Shown: positions 16,072 through 24,399 of the stretch, one piece after another | Layout of the letters: each line of letters begins with the position of its first letter | How positions within the stretch are numbered: the stretch's first letter is position 1 | From: Clostridia bacterium | Lineage (GTDB): Bacteria; Bacillota_A; Clostridia; Oscillospirales; CAG-272 | DNA: 37,537 nucleotides | Direction of reading: 5' to 3' | Assembly: GCA_017452945.1 (NCBI GenBank) | Contig: JAFTLD010000071.1 | Location: 1 to 37,537 of the forward strand | Position numbers and translations under genes: made by a program | The notes under the pieces: model-generated | What the model was told of the DNA's origin: nothing | Seen by the model: only the letters and a program-made list of their open reading frames with translations | Database searches by the model: none

Positions 16072-16145
16072 GGACAGGCGTCCTCGACTGTCCGCTTGTA
16101 GCATTGTTGCTTTGCTGCAGGGCGGACAGTCGGGGATGCCTGTCC
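16072..16145. repeat. Long intergenic hairpin with 24 bp imperfect inverted repeat
   Basis: Arms 16072-16095 and 16122-16145 match 22 of 24 as inverted repeats around a 26 nt loop. The two differences would form G-U pairs in RNA, so the RNA stem stays intact. No T run follows, so it is not a typical terminator. Part of the arm (CGTCCTCGACTGTCCGC) recurs near 20535 with one change, indicating a dispersed repeat. Confidence 0.6.
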
Positions 16146-16217
16146 TTACATGGAGTTGCTTATGAAGGATGCTGTTTCTTATTTTTAAAGAATTTACTTA
16201 ATTAAAGCAAATTTTTC

Positions 16218-16246
16218 TTGCATTCTGTTGTTATATATGTTATACT
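16218..16246 (+). promoter_or_regulatory. Promoter of the PTS IIC-like gene
   Basis: TTGCAT (16218-16223), 17 bp, TATACT (16241-16246). Confidence 0.6.
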
Positions 16247-16280
16247 GAAAGCAATATAATATCGAAAGAAGGCGATTGCT

Positions 16281-17408
16281 TTGAGGCAAACCCAATTTAC
16301 CCAAACGGTCAAGCAGTACGCGCACAGATATTTCATCAAGGCAATGGGTGCTATGGCACTCGGACTTTTTGCGTCACTTTTGATCGGCACTATTTTCGAC
16401 ACGGTCGGGACGTACGCAAACCTGCCGTTTTTGAACACGGTAGCTGCCTATGCCAAAAGTGCAACCGGTATGGCTATCGGCGTTGCGATTGCACACGCGC
16501 TTGGCGCGCATCCGTTGGTTATGTTCTCGGCCGCGGCCGTGGGCGCCATGGCAAATGCCATGGGTGCGGTTATTCTTGACGGTGCGATCACCTCATGGGC
16601 TGCAACGCAAGGGACAGGGCAGGGCGTGTTTTATTCAGCAGGGCCTGCGGGGGCATTCTTTGCCGTCATCGTTGCTTGCGAGATCGGTATGTTGGTTTCC
16701 AAAAAGACCAAGGTGGACGTGCTGGTCACTCCGGTGGTGACCATTTTGTGCGGCTTTGCTGCATCGTGGTTATTGTGTCCTTTGGTTTCTTACGTGATGT
16801 ATTACCTTGGCGTGTTTATCGCCACGGCTACGACGCTGCAGCCGCTACTTATGGGCATTGTGATCTCGGTTGTGGTCGGTATCATTCTGACGCTGCCCAT
16901 TTCCTCGGCTGCCATTTGTGCCATGATCTTTTCGCAGGCGGCAATCGATGCTGCTGCCGCAAGCGGCACGGACGAGGGACTTTTGTTGGCAGGCGGTGCG
17001 GCAGCGGTTGGCTGCTGTGCGCAAATGGTCGGCTTTGCCGTGTCCAGCTTCCGTGAAAACAAATGGGGTGGCATCGTGTCACAGGGACTTGGCACCTCTA
17101 TGCTGCAGATGGGCAATATCATAAGGCGTCCGCAGATCTGGATCCCACCCACGCTGGCGTCTGCCATCATAGGCCCGATCTCTACCGTGATCTTCAAGCT
17201 CAAATGTGCAGGCGTTGCCGCAGGCATGGGAACTTGCGGTATGGTTGGCCCCATCGGTGTGATCAACGCAACCGAGAAAGGTCCGATGCTGTGGGTCGGT
17301 CTTGTGCTTTGCTGCATCGTTCTTCCTGCCGTCCTTTCGCTGCTTTTCTCCGAGATCATGCGAAAACTGGGCTGGATCAAGGCAGGGGATATGCTGTTGG
17401 AAAGTTAA
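16281..17408 (+). CDS. PTS IIC-like membrane transporter (PTS_EIIC_2 type)
   Basis: A 375 aa membrane protein with about ten hydrophobic helices, similar to the PTS_EIIC_2 family of sugar-permease-like proteins found without IIA or IIB partners. Supporting features are the small-residue-rich helices (GMAIGVAIAHALGAHPLVMFSAAAVGAMANAMGA in the first third), the NxxGAxxSQGLGTSMLQMGNI-like segment near residue 275, and the GMGTCGMVGPIGV segment near residue 315. Substrate unknown; no phosphotransfer domain is encoded nearby. The start is TTG at 16281, with AGAAGG 8 nt upstream; there is no earlier ATG or GTG in a good position. Confidence 0.78.
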   Translation: MRQTQFTQTVKQYAHRYFIKAMGAMALGLFASLLIGTIFDTVGTYANLPFLNTVAAYAKSATGMAIGVAIAHALGAHPLVMFSAAAVGAMANAMGAVILDGAITSWAATQGTGQGVFYSAGPAGAFFAVIVACEIGMLVSKKTKVDVLVTPVVTILCGFAASWLLCPLVSYVMYYLGVFIATATTLQPLLMGIVISVVVGIILTLPISSAAICAMIFSQAAIDAAAASGTDEGLLLAGGAAAVGCCAQMVGFAVSSFRENKWGGIVSQGLGTSMLQMGNIIRRPQIWIPPTLASAIIGPISTVIFKLKCAGVAAGMGTCGMVGPIGVINATEKGPMLWVGLVLCCIVLPAVLSLLFSEIMRKLGWIKAGDMLLES

Positions 17409-17460
17409 ATATAACCATCGCATGAATAAACTGTAAATCCGTATTCATAATACGCGAAAG

Positions 17461-17492
17461 CACTTGACAATCAAGTGACCGCGTGATAGAAT
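17461..17492 (+). promoter_or_regulatory. Flotillin operon promoter with palindrome over the -35 box
   Basis: TTGACA (17464-17469), 17 bp, TAGAAT (17487-17492). The perfect inverted repeat CACTTGA-CAA-TCAAGTG (17461-17477) covers the whole -35 hexamer, which is where a repressor would bind. Confidence 0.6.
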
Positions 17493-17541
17493 ATAATCAC
17501 AGGCTTAAAAAGTCAAAAAATTATTAAAGGAGGACATACAA

Positions 17542-19008
17542 ATGCCTGATCCCATTACCATCATTATTATCGCAGCGATCGTCGTAGTACTGCTCTTGGT
17601 GCTGCTCTTTGCCGCCGGCTACGTCAAAGCCCCCCCGAACAAAGCCTATATTATCTCGGGTATCCGCTCGAAGAAAAAGGTTCTGATCGGTAAAGCCGGC
17701 TTCCGCTGGCCGTTCTTTGAAAGACTTGATAAGCTTTCTCTGGACGTCATGCAGGTTGACGTAAAGACCAGCGAAGCAGTTCCCACCAACGAGTTCATCA
17801 ACGTCAGCGTTGACGGCGTTGCGAACATCAAGATCTCCTCTGACCCCGAGCTGATCAACAAGGCAGCAGAAGCACTGCTCTCCATGGATCAGCGTCAGCT
17901 GATCTTCCTTTGCACCCAGGTGCTGGAAGGTAACATGCGTGAGATCGTGGGCTCCGTGGGTCTGAAGGAAATGGTGCAGGAGCGCCAGATCGTTGCGGAG
18001 AAGATCAAGGAAAACGCAGTACCCGACATGCGCAAGCTGGGTATCGAGATCGTAAACTTCAACATCCAGAACTTCAAGGATGGCGCAGGCACGATCGAGA
18101 ACATGGGTATTGACAACGTTGAGCAGATCCGTAAGGCTGCTCAGATCGCGAAGGCTGAGGCTGCAAGAGACATCAGCATCGCAGAAGCAAACGCTAAGGA
18201 AGAGGCAAACAAGGTTGCCGTTAACACCAACCTGCGCATCTCCGAGCAGAACACCTCGCTGGCGATTCGTCAGGCAGAGCTGAAGAAGGATGCCGACATC
18301 AAGCAGGCAGAAGCTGACGCTGCGTACGCAATTCAGACGGAGCAGCAGAGAAAGACCATCGAGGTCACCGCTGCAGACGCTGACATTGCAAGAAGAGAAA
18401 AGGATGCAGAGCTGGCTGAAAAGGAAATCGCGCTGCAGGAAAGAAGACTGGACGCAGAGATCCGCAAAAAGGCAGACGCGCTCAAGTACGAGGCTGAAAA
18501 GAAGGCTGAGGCTGAGCTGATCAAGCGTCAGAGAGAGGCAGAGGCTCGTCGCTTTGAGGAAGAGCAGGCCGCTCTTGCTAAGATGAAGATGGCAGAAGCA
18601 GAGAAGTTCGAGCAGGAGCAGCAGGCTCTGGCTCAGAAGGCTACCGCAGACGCACTTGCTTACTCCAAGATGAAGGAAGCAGAAGGTATCCGTGCCGTTG
18701 GTCTTGCAGAGGCAGAAGCCATCGAGAAGAAGGCAGAAGCACAGAAGAAGATGGGCGAGGCATCCGTACTGGATATGTACCTGACTGCACTGCCCGAGGT
18801 TGTCAAGAACGCAGCCGCTCCCTTGGCTCAGACCGACAAGATCGTCATGTACGGCGAGGGCAACTCCGCAAAGCTTGTTAAGGACGTTATGACGTCCGCA
18901 AACCAGATCACCGAGAGCCTTGAAGAGTCTGTAGGCATTGACCTCAAGAGCATGCTTGCAGGCTTTGTAGGCGGTAAGGCTGCTGCAGGTAGCGACAACG
19001 CAGAATAA
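17542..19008 (+). CDS. Flotillin-family (SPFH) membrane scaffold protein
   Basis: A 488 aa protein of the flotillin type, which assembles into oligomers in functional membrane microdomains. An N-terminal membrane helix (about 4-25) is followed by the SPFH domain (about 28-200, with VKAPPNKAYIISG, then GIEIVNFNIQNFKD). A long Ala/Glu/Lys/Arg coiled coil runs from about 190 to 420 with EA-rich repeats. The C-terminal oligomerisation end has PEVVKNAAAPLAQTDKIVMYG near 430. Strong site AAAGGAGG before ATG 17542. The next gene starts 7 nt after the stop and encodes a zinc-ribbon membrane protein rather than the NfeD partner common in other genomes. Confidence 0.92.
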   Translation: MPDPITIIIIAAIVVVLLLVLLFAAGYVKAPPNKAYIISGIRSKKKVLIGKAGFRWPFFERLDKLSLDVMQVDVKTSEAVPTNEFINVSVDGVANIKISSDPELINKAAEALLSMDQRQLIFLCTQVLEGNMREIVGSVGLKEMVQERQIVAEKIKENAVPDMRKLGIEIVNFNIQNFKDGAGTIENMGIDNVEQIRKAAQIAKAEAARDISIAEANAKEEANKVAVNTNLRISEQNTSLAIRQAELKKDADIKQAEADAAYAIQTEQQRKTIEVTAADADIARREKDAELAEKEIALQERRLDAEIRKKADALKYEAEKKAEAELIKRQREAEARRFEEEQAALAKMKMAEAEKFEQEQQALAQKATADALAYSKMKEAEGIRAVGLAEAEAIEKKAEAQKKMGEASVLDMYLTALPEVVKNAAAPLAQTDKIVMYGEGNSAKLVKDVMTSANQITESLEESVGIDLKSMLAGFVGGKAAAGSDNAE

Positions 19009-19014
19009 TCCCGC

Positions 19015-19608
19015 ATGAGCAAACAAAAACTCCGTTTGCCACGTGACCTTCAGGGTCACGTGCGCAAAACGGTGATCAAAAAGCTTGCCCCCTGTGTGCT
19101 GCTTTTGATCGTGTTCGGACTTGTGATTCTTTTCTTAGGAGATCGCATTTTCGCGTTAGTACCGCCCGCAGTGCGTGTCGGCACTTACGTTGTCGTGATG
19201 CTGATTCCGTTTGCTGTCACGCGTGTGCCGTTTTGCTTGTTTGACCGAACCTTTGTTGCGAAGGTCGAGCACGTGCACGTTCAGAATGAATACGTAGCGG
19301 TCAAGGGATTATCCGGTTCTCCTCGCTTCAATTCCCGAACGCTTGCAACTTTTGTATATCTGACGGTAGAACTGCCTGATGGTACGGAAAAGCGTCTCAA
19401 AGCAGCGCAGGGGGGTGGATTTATTGAAGAATTCAAGCCCGGTCAGACCGTTTTTCACCTGTACGGTGCTAAACACACCTTGATCCTGCCCGAGCTTTCG
19501 GGCGACCACGTGGAATGCCCGGTCTGCGGTGACGATAACCGCGTCGAGCTTGGCCGTTGCCACTCCTGCGGACATACCTTGATCAAGAGTATACGGGATG
19601 TAACATGA
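19015..19608 (+). CDS. Membrane protein with C-terminal zinc ribbon, flotillin operon
   Basis: A 197 aa protein of unknown function. Two hydrophobic helices at about 24-42 and 55-75 are followed by a beta-rich soluble part (about 80-160) that could be OB-like or NfeD-like only in a general sense. A C-terminal CPVCGDDN...CHSCGHTL zinc ribbon has Cys at 168, 171, 182 and 185. It is too different from NfeD to be called that. Position 7 nt downstream of the flotillin stop suggests it works with flotillin at the membrane. Confidence 0.65.
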   Translation: MSKQKLRLPRDLQGHVRKTVIKKLAPCVLLLIVFGLVILFLGDRIFALVPPAVRVGTYVVVMLIPFAVTRVPFCLFDRTFVAKVEHVHVQNEYVAVKGLSGSPRFNSRTLATFVYLTVELPDGTEKRLKAAQGGGFIEEFKPGQTVFHLYGAKHTLILPELSGDHVECPVCGDDNRVELGRCHSCGHTLIKSIRDVT

Positions 19609-19669
19609 TTTGCGTGTCATTGCTTTTGTGAATGCCACAAAATGCATGATGCCTGAAAGGATTCGTCAA

Positions 19670-20194
19670 ATGAAACACAAAATTTCCCAATACATAGTCG
19701 CAACCCTATACAGAATCGGTGCTTTATGGTGCGGATTTCTCGTTTCAATGATCCCACTTTATATCGTTCGCGGTATGAACTTGGACATTTCGGTAAAGGA
19801 TGCCGCAGAGAATCTGGTGACGCTGCTCGTCCTGCTTGCCACGGCGGTCGTGATCCTGTTTTTCGTATACAGAGGGAGTGACGAGGCGGCTAAGCTGGAT
19901 AAAAAAGGTCTGATTTCTTTGCTATGGATCCCAACCGCTGTACATCTGGCTTTGTGCGTCGTGCTCTGTTGGAGCAAATACGTGTACATTTTCCTGAGCG
20001 AGGGATATGCGCTTGCGCGCTTGCTTTCGCCCGGTGCAAAAGATATTACCGAACAATCCGTTTGGTCGGTGCTGATTGCATCGTTGATCGTCACTGCGAT
20101 CCCGTCGCTCGGTGTGCTTTGTGGCTGTTTGGCTGCTCGTAAAAAGAGAGAGAAAGAACGCAAGGTATTACATGCCGATCAAGAGCATACATAA
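19670..20194 (+). CDS. Predicted four-helix membrane protein, flotillin operon
   Basis: A 174 aa membrane protein without recognisable family. Hydrophobic helices lie at about 10-33, 48-66, 82-102 and 130-152. The C-terminus is highly charged (AARKKREKERKVLHADQEHT). ATG 19670 with AAAGG 9 nt upstream is preferred over an earlier in-frame ATG that lacks a site. It is the last gene before the terminator at 20210, so flotillin, zinc-ribbon protein and this gene probably form one transcript. Confidence 0.6.
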   Translation: MKHKISQYIVATLYRIGALWCGFLVSMIPLYIVRGMNLDISVKDAAENLVTLLVLLATAVVILFFVYRGSDEAAKLDKKGLISLLWIPTAVHLALCVVLCWSKYVYIFLSEGYALARLLSPGAKDITEQSVWSVLIASLIVTAIPSLGVLCGCLAARKKREKERKVLHADQEHT

Positions 20195-20209
20195 TCTGAA
20201 TACCGAACC

Positions 20210-20241
20210 CCACCGCTTGCTTTTTGCAGGCGGTGGTTTTC
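20210..20241 (+). terminator. Terminator of the flotillin operon
   Basis: CCACCGC (20210-20216) pairs with GCGGTGG (20230-20236), followed by TTTTCT. Confidence 0.75.
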
Positions 20242-20352
20242 TGTGTTATACAGTGCGGGCTGTCGAGAGGCTCCGGCCCCTACGATTTACGTGGTAAAAT
20301 CGGTAAGTCAATTGTGCCACGGATGCGAGGACAATACGTGTATTGTAGTGCT

Positions 20353-20497
20353 TTGTTTCACTTAAAACCATACATTTTTGGTGTTTCTATCCGGAAGAAC
20401 GTTGCAAATGAAGCAACCCATAACGGATGTCTGAGAAATACGGATGCGCGCAAACATCCGCTGTGGTGAGTATCTTGTCTATTTTTAAGTGAAACAA
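20353..20497. repeat. 145 bp inverted-repeat element, MITE-like, in the gap before hrcA
   Basis: The 604 bp between 20195 and 20798 has no gene. It contains TTGTTTCACTTAAAA (20353-20367) and its exact reverse complement (20483-20497), 15 bp each. A nested CGGATGT/ACATCCG pair lies inside. On both sides lie fragments of other dispersed repeats: CGGCCCCTAC near 20275 and CGTCCTCGACGGTCCGC near 20535. Confidence 0.5.
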
Positions 20498-20693
20498 GGT
20501 GGTAGGGGACGTCGCCCCCTATCGACGGATGGATTACGTCCTCGACGGTCCGCGAATTTGACGTTCGCTTGGGTATATTTCTTCATGAATATTTCATACT
20601 AATCTCGTGGAATCCTTGGTTGCATTTTAGCACTCCCGACGCAAAATTAGCAATGTTCATAAAATATTAACAAAGAAAATGGGGCAAAAGGGG

Positions 20694-20722
20694 TTGACAA
20701 ACGGCTGAAAAAGTGCTAAATT
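20694..20722 (+). promoter_or_regulatory. Promoter of the hrcA heat-shock operon
   Basis: TTGACA (20694-20699), 17 bp, TAAATT (20717-20722). A CIRCE-like half-site GTGCTAA (20713-20719) overlaps the spacer and -10, and another perfect half TTAGCACTC lies at 20627-20635. Confidence 0.7.
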
Positions 20723-20733
20723 TATGTCAGCGG

Positions 20734-20760
20734 TTAGCACTTGAGCAAAAAGAGTGCTAA
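20734..20760 (+). promoter_or_regulatory. CIRCE operator, HrcA binding site
   Basis: TTAGCACTT-N9-GAGTGCTAA differs from the consensus TTAGCACTC-N9-GAGTGCTAA at one base. Placed in the leader 11 nt after the -10 box, the normal position for HrcA repression, so this operon is expected to be autoregulated. Confidence 0.95.
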
Positions 20761-20798
20761 AATCGTCAAAAAGATGTCACAAAGAGAGGAGATTCGAC

Positions 20799-21893
20799 AT
20801 GGGAGCAAAGCATGAGGGCTTGAGCGAACGTAAAAAATTAATATTGAAGGCCATCGTCGAGGCACATATTGCCGAGGGTGAGCCGGTCGGATCCAAATCT
20901 CTGATGGCAAATCAGCAGATCGTCTGCTCGTCTGCTACCATTCGTAACGAAATGGCCGAGCTTGAGGAGATGGGCTACCTGGTGCAGCCTCACACCTCGG
21001 CAGGCAGAGTGCCAAGTGAGCTTGGCTACCGCTTTTACGTGGATTCGCTGATCGAGCATTACGCCATGACGGCGCACGACATCAAGGAGATCGGCGGCTT
21101 GCTCAAATCCAAAATGCACGAGCTGGATGAGGTGCTGCTGGCGGCCTCGCGCGTAGCGTCAAACCTGACCAATTATACGGGCATTGCCATCAAGCCCCGT
21201 GCAAGCGCGGCACGTATTAACCGCTTCGAGATCATTTATATCAAGCCCACCGAGTTCATCGTGGTCATGGTCGCCGCTTCAAGCGACGTCAAGACAAAGA
21301 GCGTTCATACCGAGACCGAGATCACCGCTGACGTCACCGCGCAGCTTTCGCGTGTGCTCAACGAGAACATTGCAGGACTGACCTCGCATCAGATCAATCT
21401 TCCCATTATCATGAATATGGAGAGCGAAATGGGACAGCATGCAAACTTTGTCGGACCCGTGATCAAGGCGGTTTACGAAACGCTCAACGAGCTGGACGAC
21501 GGTGAGGTGCATTGGAGCGGCATTGATCAGCTGCTGCAGTATCCCGAATTCGAGGACAGAGATACGCTCAAGCACGTGTTGGGCGCTTTGGAGGGACAGG
21601 ACGAGATCCTGGATCTTGTATCCGCAGGTGACCGAGAGGACGTCAATGTGGTGTTCGGATCGGGCGGCATGACAGGCCCTATGAATAATTCGGCCATGGT
21701 ATATAAGCATATCATCAAGGACGGTAAGACGGTAGGTGCCATCGGCATTATCGGTCCGCGCCGTATGGACTACGCAAAGGTGCTGGCCACCTTGGAAAGC
21801 CTGAGCGGCAACATTGCGGATATGCTGACAGAGGAAAACAAATTGTTGAATGGAGGAGAACATAATGGAGGAAACAAAAAGACCGACGGATGA
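20799..21893 (+). CDS. hrcA: Heat-inducible transcription repressor HrcA
   Basis: A 364 aa repressor that binds CIRCE and loses activity when heat titrates the chaperonins that keep it folded. N-terminal winged helix (about 5-75, EPVGSKSLMANQQIVCSSATIRNEMAELEEMGYLVQPHTSAGRVPS) is highly typical. A GAF-like and C-terminal dimerisation part ends in IGIIGPRRMDYAKVLATLESL. Start 20799 has GAGAGGAG upstream; a start 15 codons earlier begins within the CIRCE element and was rejected. The last 29 nt overlap grpE. Confidence 0.96.
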   Translation: MGAKHEGLSERKKLILKAIVEAHIAEGEPVGSKSLMANQQIVCSSATIRNEMAELEEMGYLVQPHTSAGRVPSELGYRFYVDSLIEHYAMTAHDIKEIGGLLKSKMHELDEVLLAASRVASNLTNYTGIAIKPRASAARINRFEIIYIKPTEFIVVMVAASSDVKTKSVHTETEITADVTAQLSRVLNENIAGLTSHQINLPIIMNMESEMGQHANFVGPVIKAVYETLNELDDGEVHWSGIDQLLQYPEFEDRDTLKHVLGALEGQDEILDLVSAGDREDVNVVFGSGGMTGPMNNSAMVYKHIIKDGKTVGAIGIIGPRRMDYAKVLATLESLSGNIADMLTEENKLLNGGEHNGGNKKTDG

Positions 21894-22452
21894 GGCCGCA
21901 GAGCAGGTAACACAAGAGCCCGAGGCACCCGAGGTACAGAGCGAGCCTGAGGAAAAGCCGGGCCGCGCAGATAAAAAGAAGTTGAAAAAAGCCGAGGCGG
22001 AGATCGCAGAGCTGAACAAAAAGCTGGAAGCCGCCAATACGGAGCTTGCAGCGGCAAATGACAAGTATATGCGCATGATCGCTGAATACGACAACTACCG
22101 CCGCCGCACCGCCAAGGAAAAGGACGGCATTTACGCAGACGCTTATGCGGATGCGCTCAAGGGTATTCTTCCCATCATCGACAATCTCGAAAGAGCAGTC
22201 GGTGTCAGCGAAGCAGAGGCACTCCAGAAGGGACTCTCCATGACGCTCAAGGGCGCAGAGGACGCACTTGCCAAGATGGGCGTGACATCCTTTGGTGAAA
22301 AGGGAGAGACCTTTGATCCCGAAAAGCACAATGCTGTCATGCACATTGAAGATGAAGCGTACGGTGAAGGCGAGATCACCGAGGTTTACCAAAAGGGCTA
22401 TGCAAAGGGCGATAAGATTTTGCGCTTTGCCATGGTCATCGTCGCAAACTAA
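21865..22452 (+). CDS. grpE: Nucleotide exchange factor GrpE
   Basis: A 195 aa co-chaperone that releases ADP from DnaK. Acidic disordered N-terminus (1-40), long dimer-forming coiled coil (about 42-85), then the head domain with MRMIAEYDNYRRRTAKEK and the closing VYQKGYAKGDKILRFAMVIVAN. ATG 21865 follows GGAGGAG by 6-7 nt; an ATG at 21850 lies ahead of the site. It begins inside the 3' end of hrcA, so the two are coupled. Confidence 0.95.
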   Translation: MEETKRPTDEAAEQVTQEPEAPEVQSEPEEKPGRADKKKLKKAEAEIAELNKKLEAANTELAAANDKYMRMIAEYDNYRRRTAKEKDGIYADAYADALKGILPIIDNLERAVGVSEAEALQKGLSMTLKGAEDALAKMGVTSFGEKGETFDPEKHNAVMHIEDEAYGEGEITEVYQKGYAKGDKILRFAMVIVAN

Positions 22453-22500
22453 CATTTGAAATCTATTTACAAACCATATATTTAAGGAGGAAAAACAATT

Positions 22501-24333
22501 ATGGGAAAGATCATCGGTATAGATTTAGGTACAACAAACTCTTGCGTAGCAGTATTCGAGGGCTCTGAGCCCATCGTTATCCCCAATCCCGAGGGAAGCA
22601 GAACCACTCCCTCCGTCGTCGCGTTCTCCAAGACCGGCGAAAGAATGGTCGGCCAGGTTGCAAAGCGTCAGGCGATCACCAACCCCGACAGAACCGTTAT
22701 TTCGATCAAGAGAGAAATGGGCTCTGCAAAGAAGACCAATATTGACGGCAAATCTTACACACCTCAGGAGATCTCCGCAATGATCCTGCAGAAGCTCAAG
22801 GCCGACGCAGAGAGCTATCTCGGCACTACTGTGACCGAGGCAGTTATCACGGTTCCCGCATACTTCTCCGACGCACAGCGTCAGGCAACCAAGGATGCAG
22901 GTAAGATCGCAGGCCTTGACGTCAAGAGAATTATCAACGAGCCCACCGCTGCAGCACTTGCATACGGTATGGACAAGGAAATCGAGCAGAAGATCATGGT
23001 ATTCGACCTTGGCGGCGGTACCTTCGACGTATCCATTTTGGAAATTTCCGACGGTGTTTTCGAGGTTCTCGCAACCAACGGTGACACCAAGCTGGGCGGT
23101 GACGACTTTGACCAGAGAATCATCGACTGGATGGCAGACAAGTTCCAGAAGGAAAACGGTGTTGACCTTCGCCGCGACAAGATGGTGCTGCAAAGACTCA
23201 AGGACGCAGCTGAGAAGGCAAAGATCGAGCTTTCCGGCATGATGAGCGCAGACATCAACCTGCCCTTCATTACCGCAACCAGCGCAGGTCCTCTGCACTT
23301 TGAGGCAACCCTGACCAGAGCCGAGTTCGACCGCATCACGGCTGATCTGGTTGACCGCGCTATGGTTCCCACCAAGAAGGCTCTGGCTGATGCAGGCCTG
23401 AGCGTTTCTCAGATCGATAAGTGCCTGTTGGTCGGCGGTTCCACCAGAATCCCCGCTGTACAGGAAGCAGTTAAGAAGTTCATCGGCAAAGAGCCCTTCA
23501 AGGGTATCAACCCCGACGAATGCGTAGCCATCGGTGCTGCTATTCAGGGCGGCGTACTGGGCGGCGAGGTCAAGGATCTGCTGCTGCTCGACGTTACTCC
23601 TTTGTCCTTGGGTATTGAAACCATGGGCGGTGTATTCAACAGAATCATTGACAGAAACACCACCATCCCCGTAAAGAAGAGCCAGATCTACTCCACCGCA
23701 GCTGACGGTCAGACCTCTGTTGAGATCCACGTGCTGCAGGGTGAGCGCGAAATGGCACAGTATAACACCACGCTTGGCAGATTCATTCTGGACGGCATCG
23801 CTCCCGCTCCCCGTGGCGTACCTCAGATCGAGGTTACCTTTGATATCGACGCAAACGGTATCGTAAACGTCACCGCAAAGGACAAGGGCACCGGTAAGGA
23901 GCAGCACATCGTGATCACCTCCTCGACCAACATGTCCCAGGAGGATATCGACAAGGCTGTTCGCGAGGCTGAAAAGTTTGCTGAAGAGGACAAGAAGCAG
24001 AAGGAAGCAGTTGACGTTCGCAACCGTGCTGAATCCATGGTATTCCAGATGGAAAAGACCCTTGGCGAGGTTGAGGGCAAGGTAAGTCCCGATGCGATCA
24101 ATGAGGCAAAGGCCGGCATTGAAAAGCTCAAGGAAACCCTGAAGGGCAGTGATACCGAGGCCATCAAGGCTGATACCGAGGCTGCCGAGAAGGCATTCTA
24201 CAAGGTATCCGAGGAGCTGTACCGTCAGCAGGGCGCACAGGGCGGCGCAGAAGGTGGCCAGCAGGGCGGCAATTACGACGCAGGCGACGGCACCTACTAC
24301 GATGCAAACTACGAGGATAACTCCAATAAGTAA
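22501..24333 (+). CDS. dnaK: Chaperone DnaK (Hsp70)
   Basis: A 610 aa ATP-dependent chaperone. [18 protein letters not shown] at the N-terminus, [15 protein letters not shown] (about 168-182) and [12 protein letters not shown] (about 310) mark the nucleotide-binding domain. The substrate-binding domain begins after [20 protein letters not shown] Gly/Gln-rich tail ([14 protein letters not shown]) ends [10 protein letters not shown], as in Gram-positive DnaK without EEVD. AAGGAGG lies 10 nt before ATG. Confidence 0.98.
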   Translation: MGKIIGIDLGTTNSCVAVFEGSEPIVIPNPEGSRTTPSVVAFSKTGERMVGQVAKRQAITNPDRTVISIKREMGSAKKTNIDGKSYTPQEISAMILQKLKADAESYLGTTVTEAVITVPAYFSDAQRQATKDAGKIAGLDVKRIINEPTAAALAYGMDKEIEQKIMVFDLGGGTFDVSILEISDGVFEVLATNGDTKLGGDDFDQRIIDWMADKFQKENGVDLRRDKMVLQRLKDAAEKAKIELSGMMSADINLPFITATSAGPLHFEATLTRAEFDRITADLVDRAMVPTKKALADAGLSVSQIDKCLLVGGSTRIPAVQEAVKKFIGKEPFKGINPDECVAIGAAIQGGVLGGEVKDLLLLDVTPLSLGIETMGGVFNRIIDRNTTIPVKKSQIYSTAADGQTSVEIHVLQGEREMAQYNTTLGRFILDGIAPAPRGVPQIEVTFDIDANGIVNVTAKDKGTGKEQHIVITSSTNMSQEDIDKAVREAEKFAEEDKKQKEAVDVRNRAESMVFQMEKTLGEVEGKVSPDAINEAKAGIEKLKETLKGSDTEAIKADTEAAEKAFYKVSEELYRQQGAQGGAEGGQQGGNYDAGDGTYYDANYEDNSNK

Positions 24334-24348
24334 TTCAAAAAAGCTACG

Positions 24349-24373
24349 GGCTGTCGCACATAGTGCGGCAGCC
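24349..24373 (+). promoter_or_regulatory. Hairpin in the dnaK-dnaJ intergenic RNA
   Basis: An 11 bp stem with one G-U pair (GGCTGTCGCAC, loop ATA, GTGCGGCAGCC) within the 66 nt gap. No T run follows. It may protect the dnaK 3' end or lower dnaJ expression; that is inference from position. Confidence 0.5.
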
Positions 24374-24399
24374 TACAGCAGGTTATAAAGGAATTTGAC

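Noticed and set aside
17524..19059. 511-codon open frame on the minus strand opposite the flotillin gene
   Set aside because: Mirror of the Ala/Glu/Lys-rich coiled coil; Cys/Leu-rich translation without family likeness, no promoter or ribosome site.
19015..19608. Naming the gene after flotillin as NfeD
   Set aside because: Position fits, but the CxxC-CxxC ribbon and lack of NfeD sequence features argue against it.
20695..20760. Two complete CIRCE elements
   Set aside because: Only 20734-20760 has both halves at the right spacing; 20627-20635 and 20713-20719 are single half-sites.
22525..23907. 460-codon open frame antisense to dnaK
   Set aside because: A known artefact of dnaK codon bias; the sense gene is certain.
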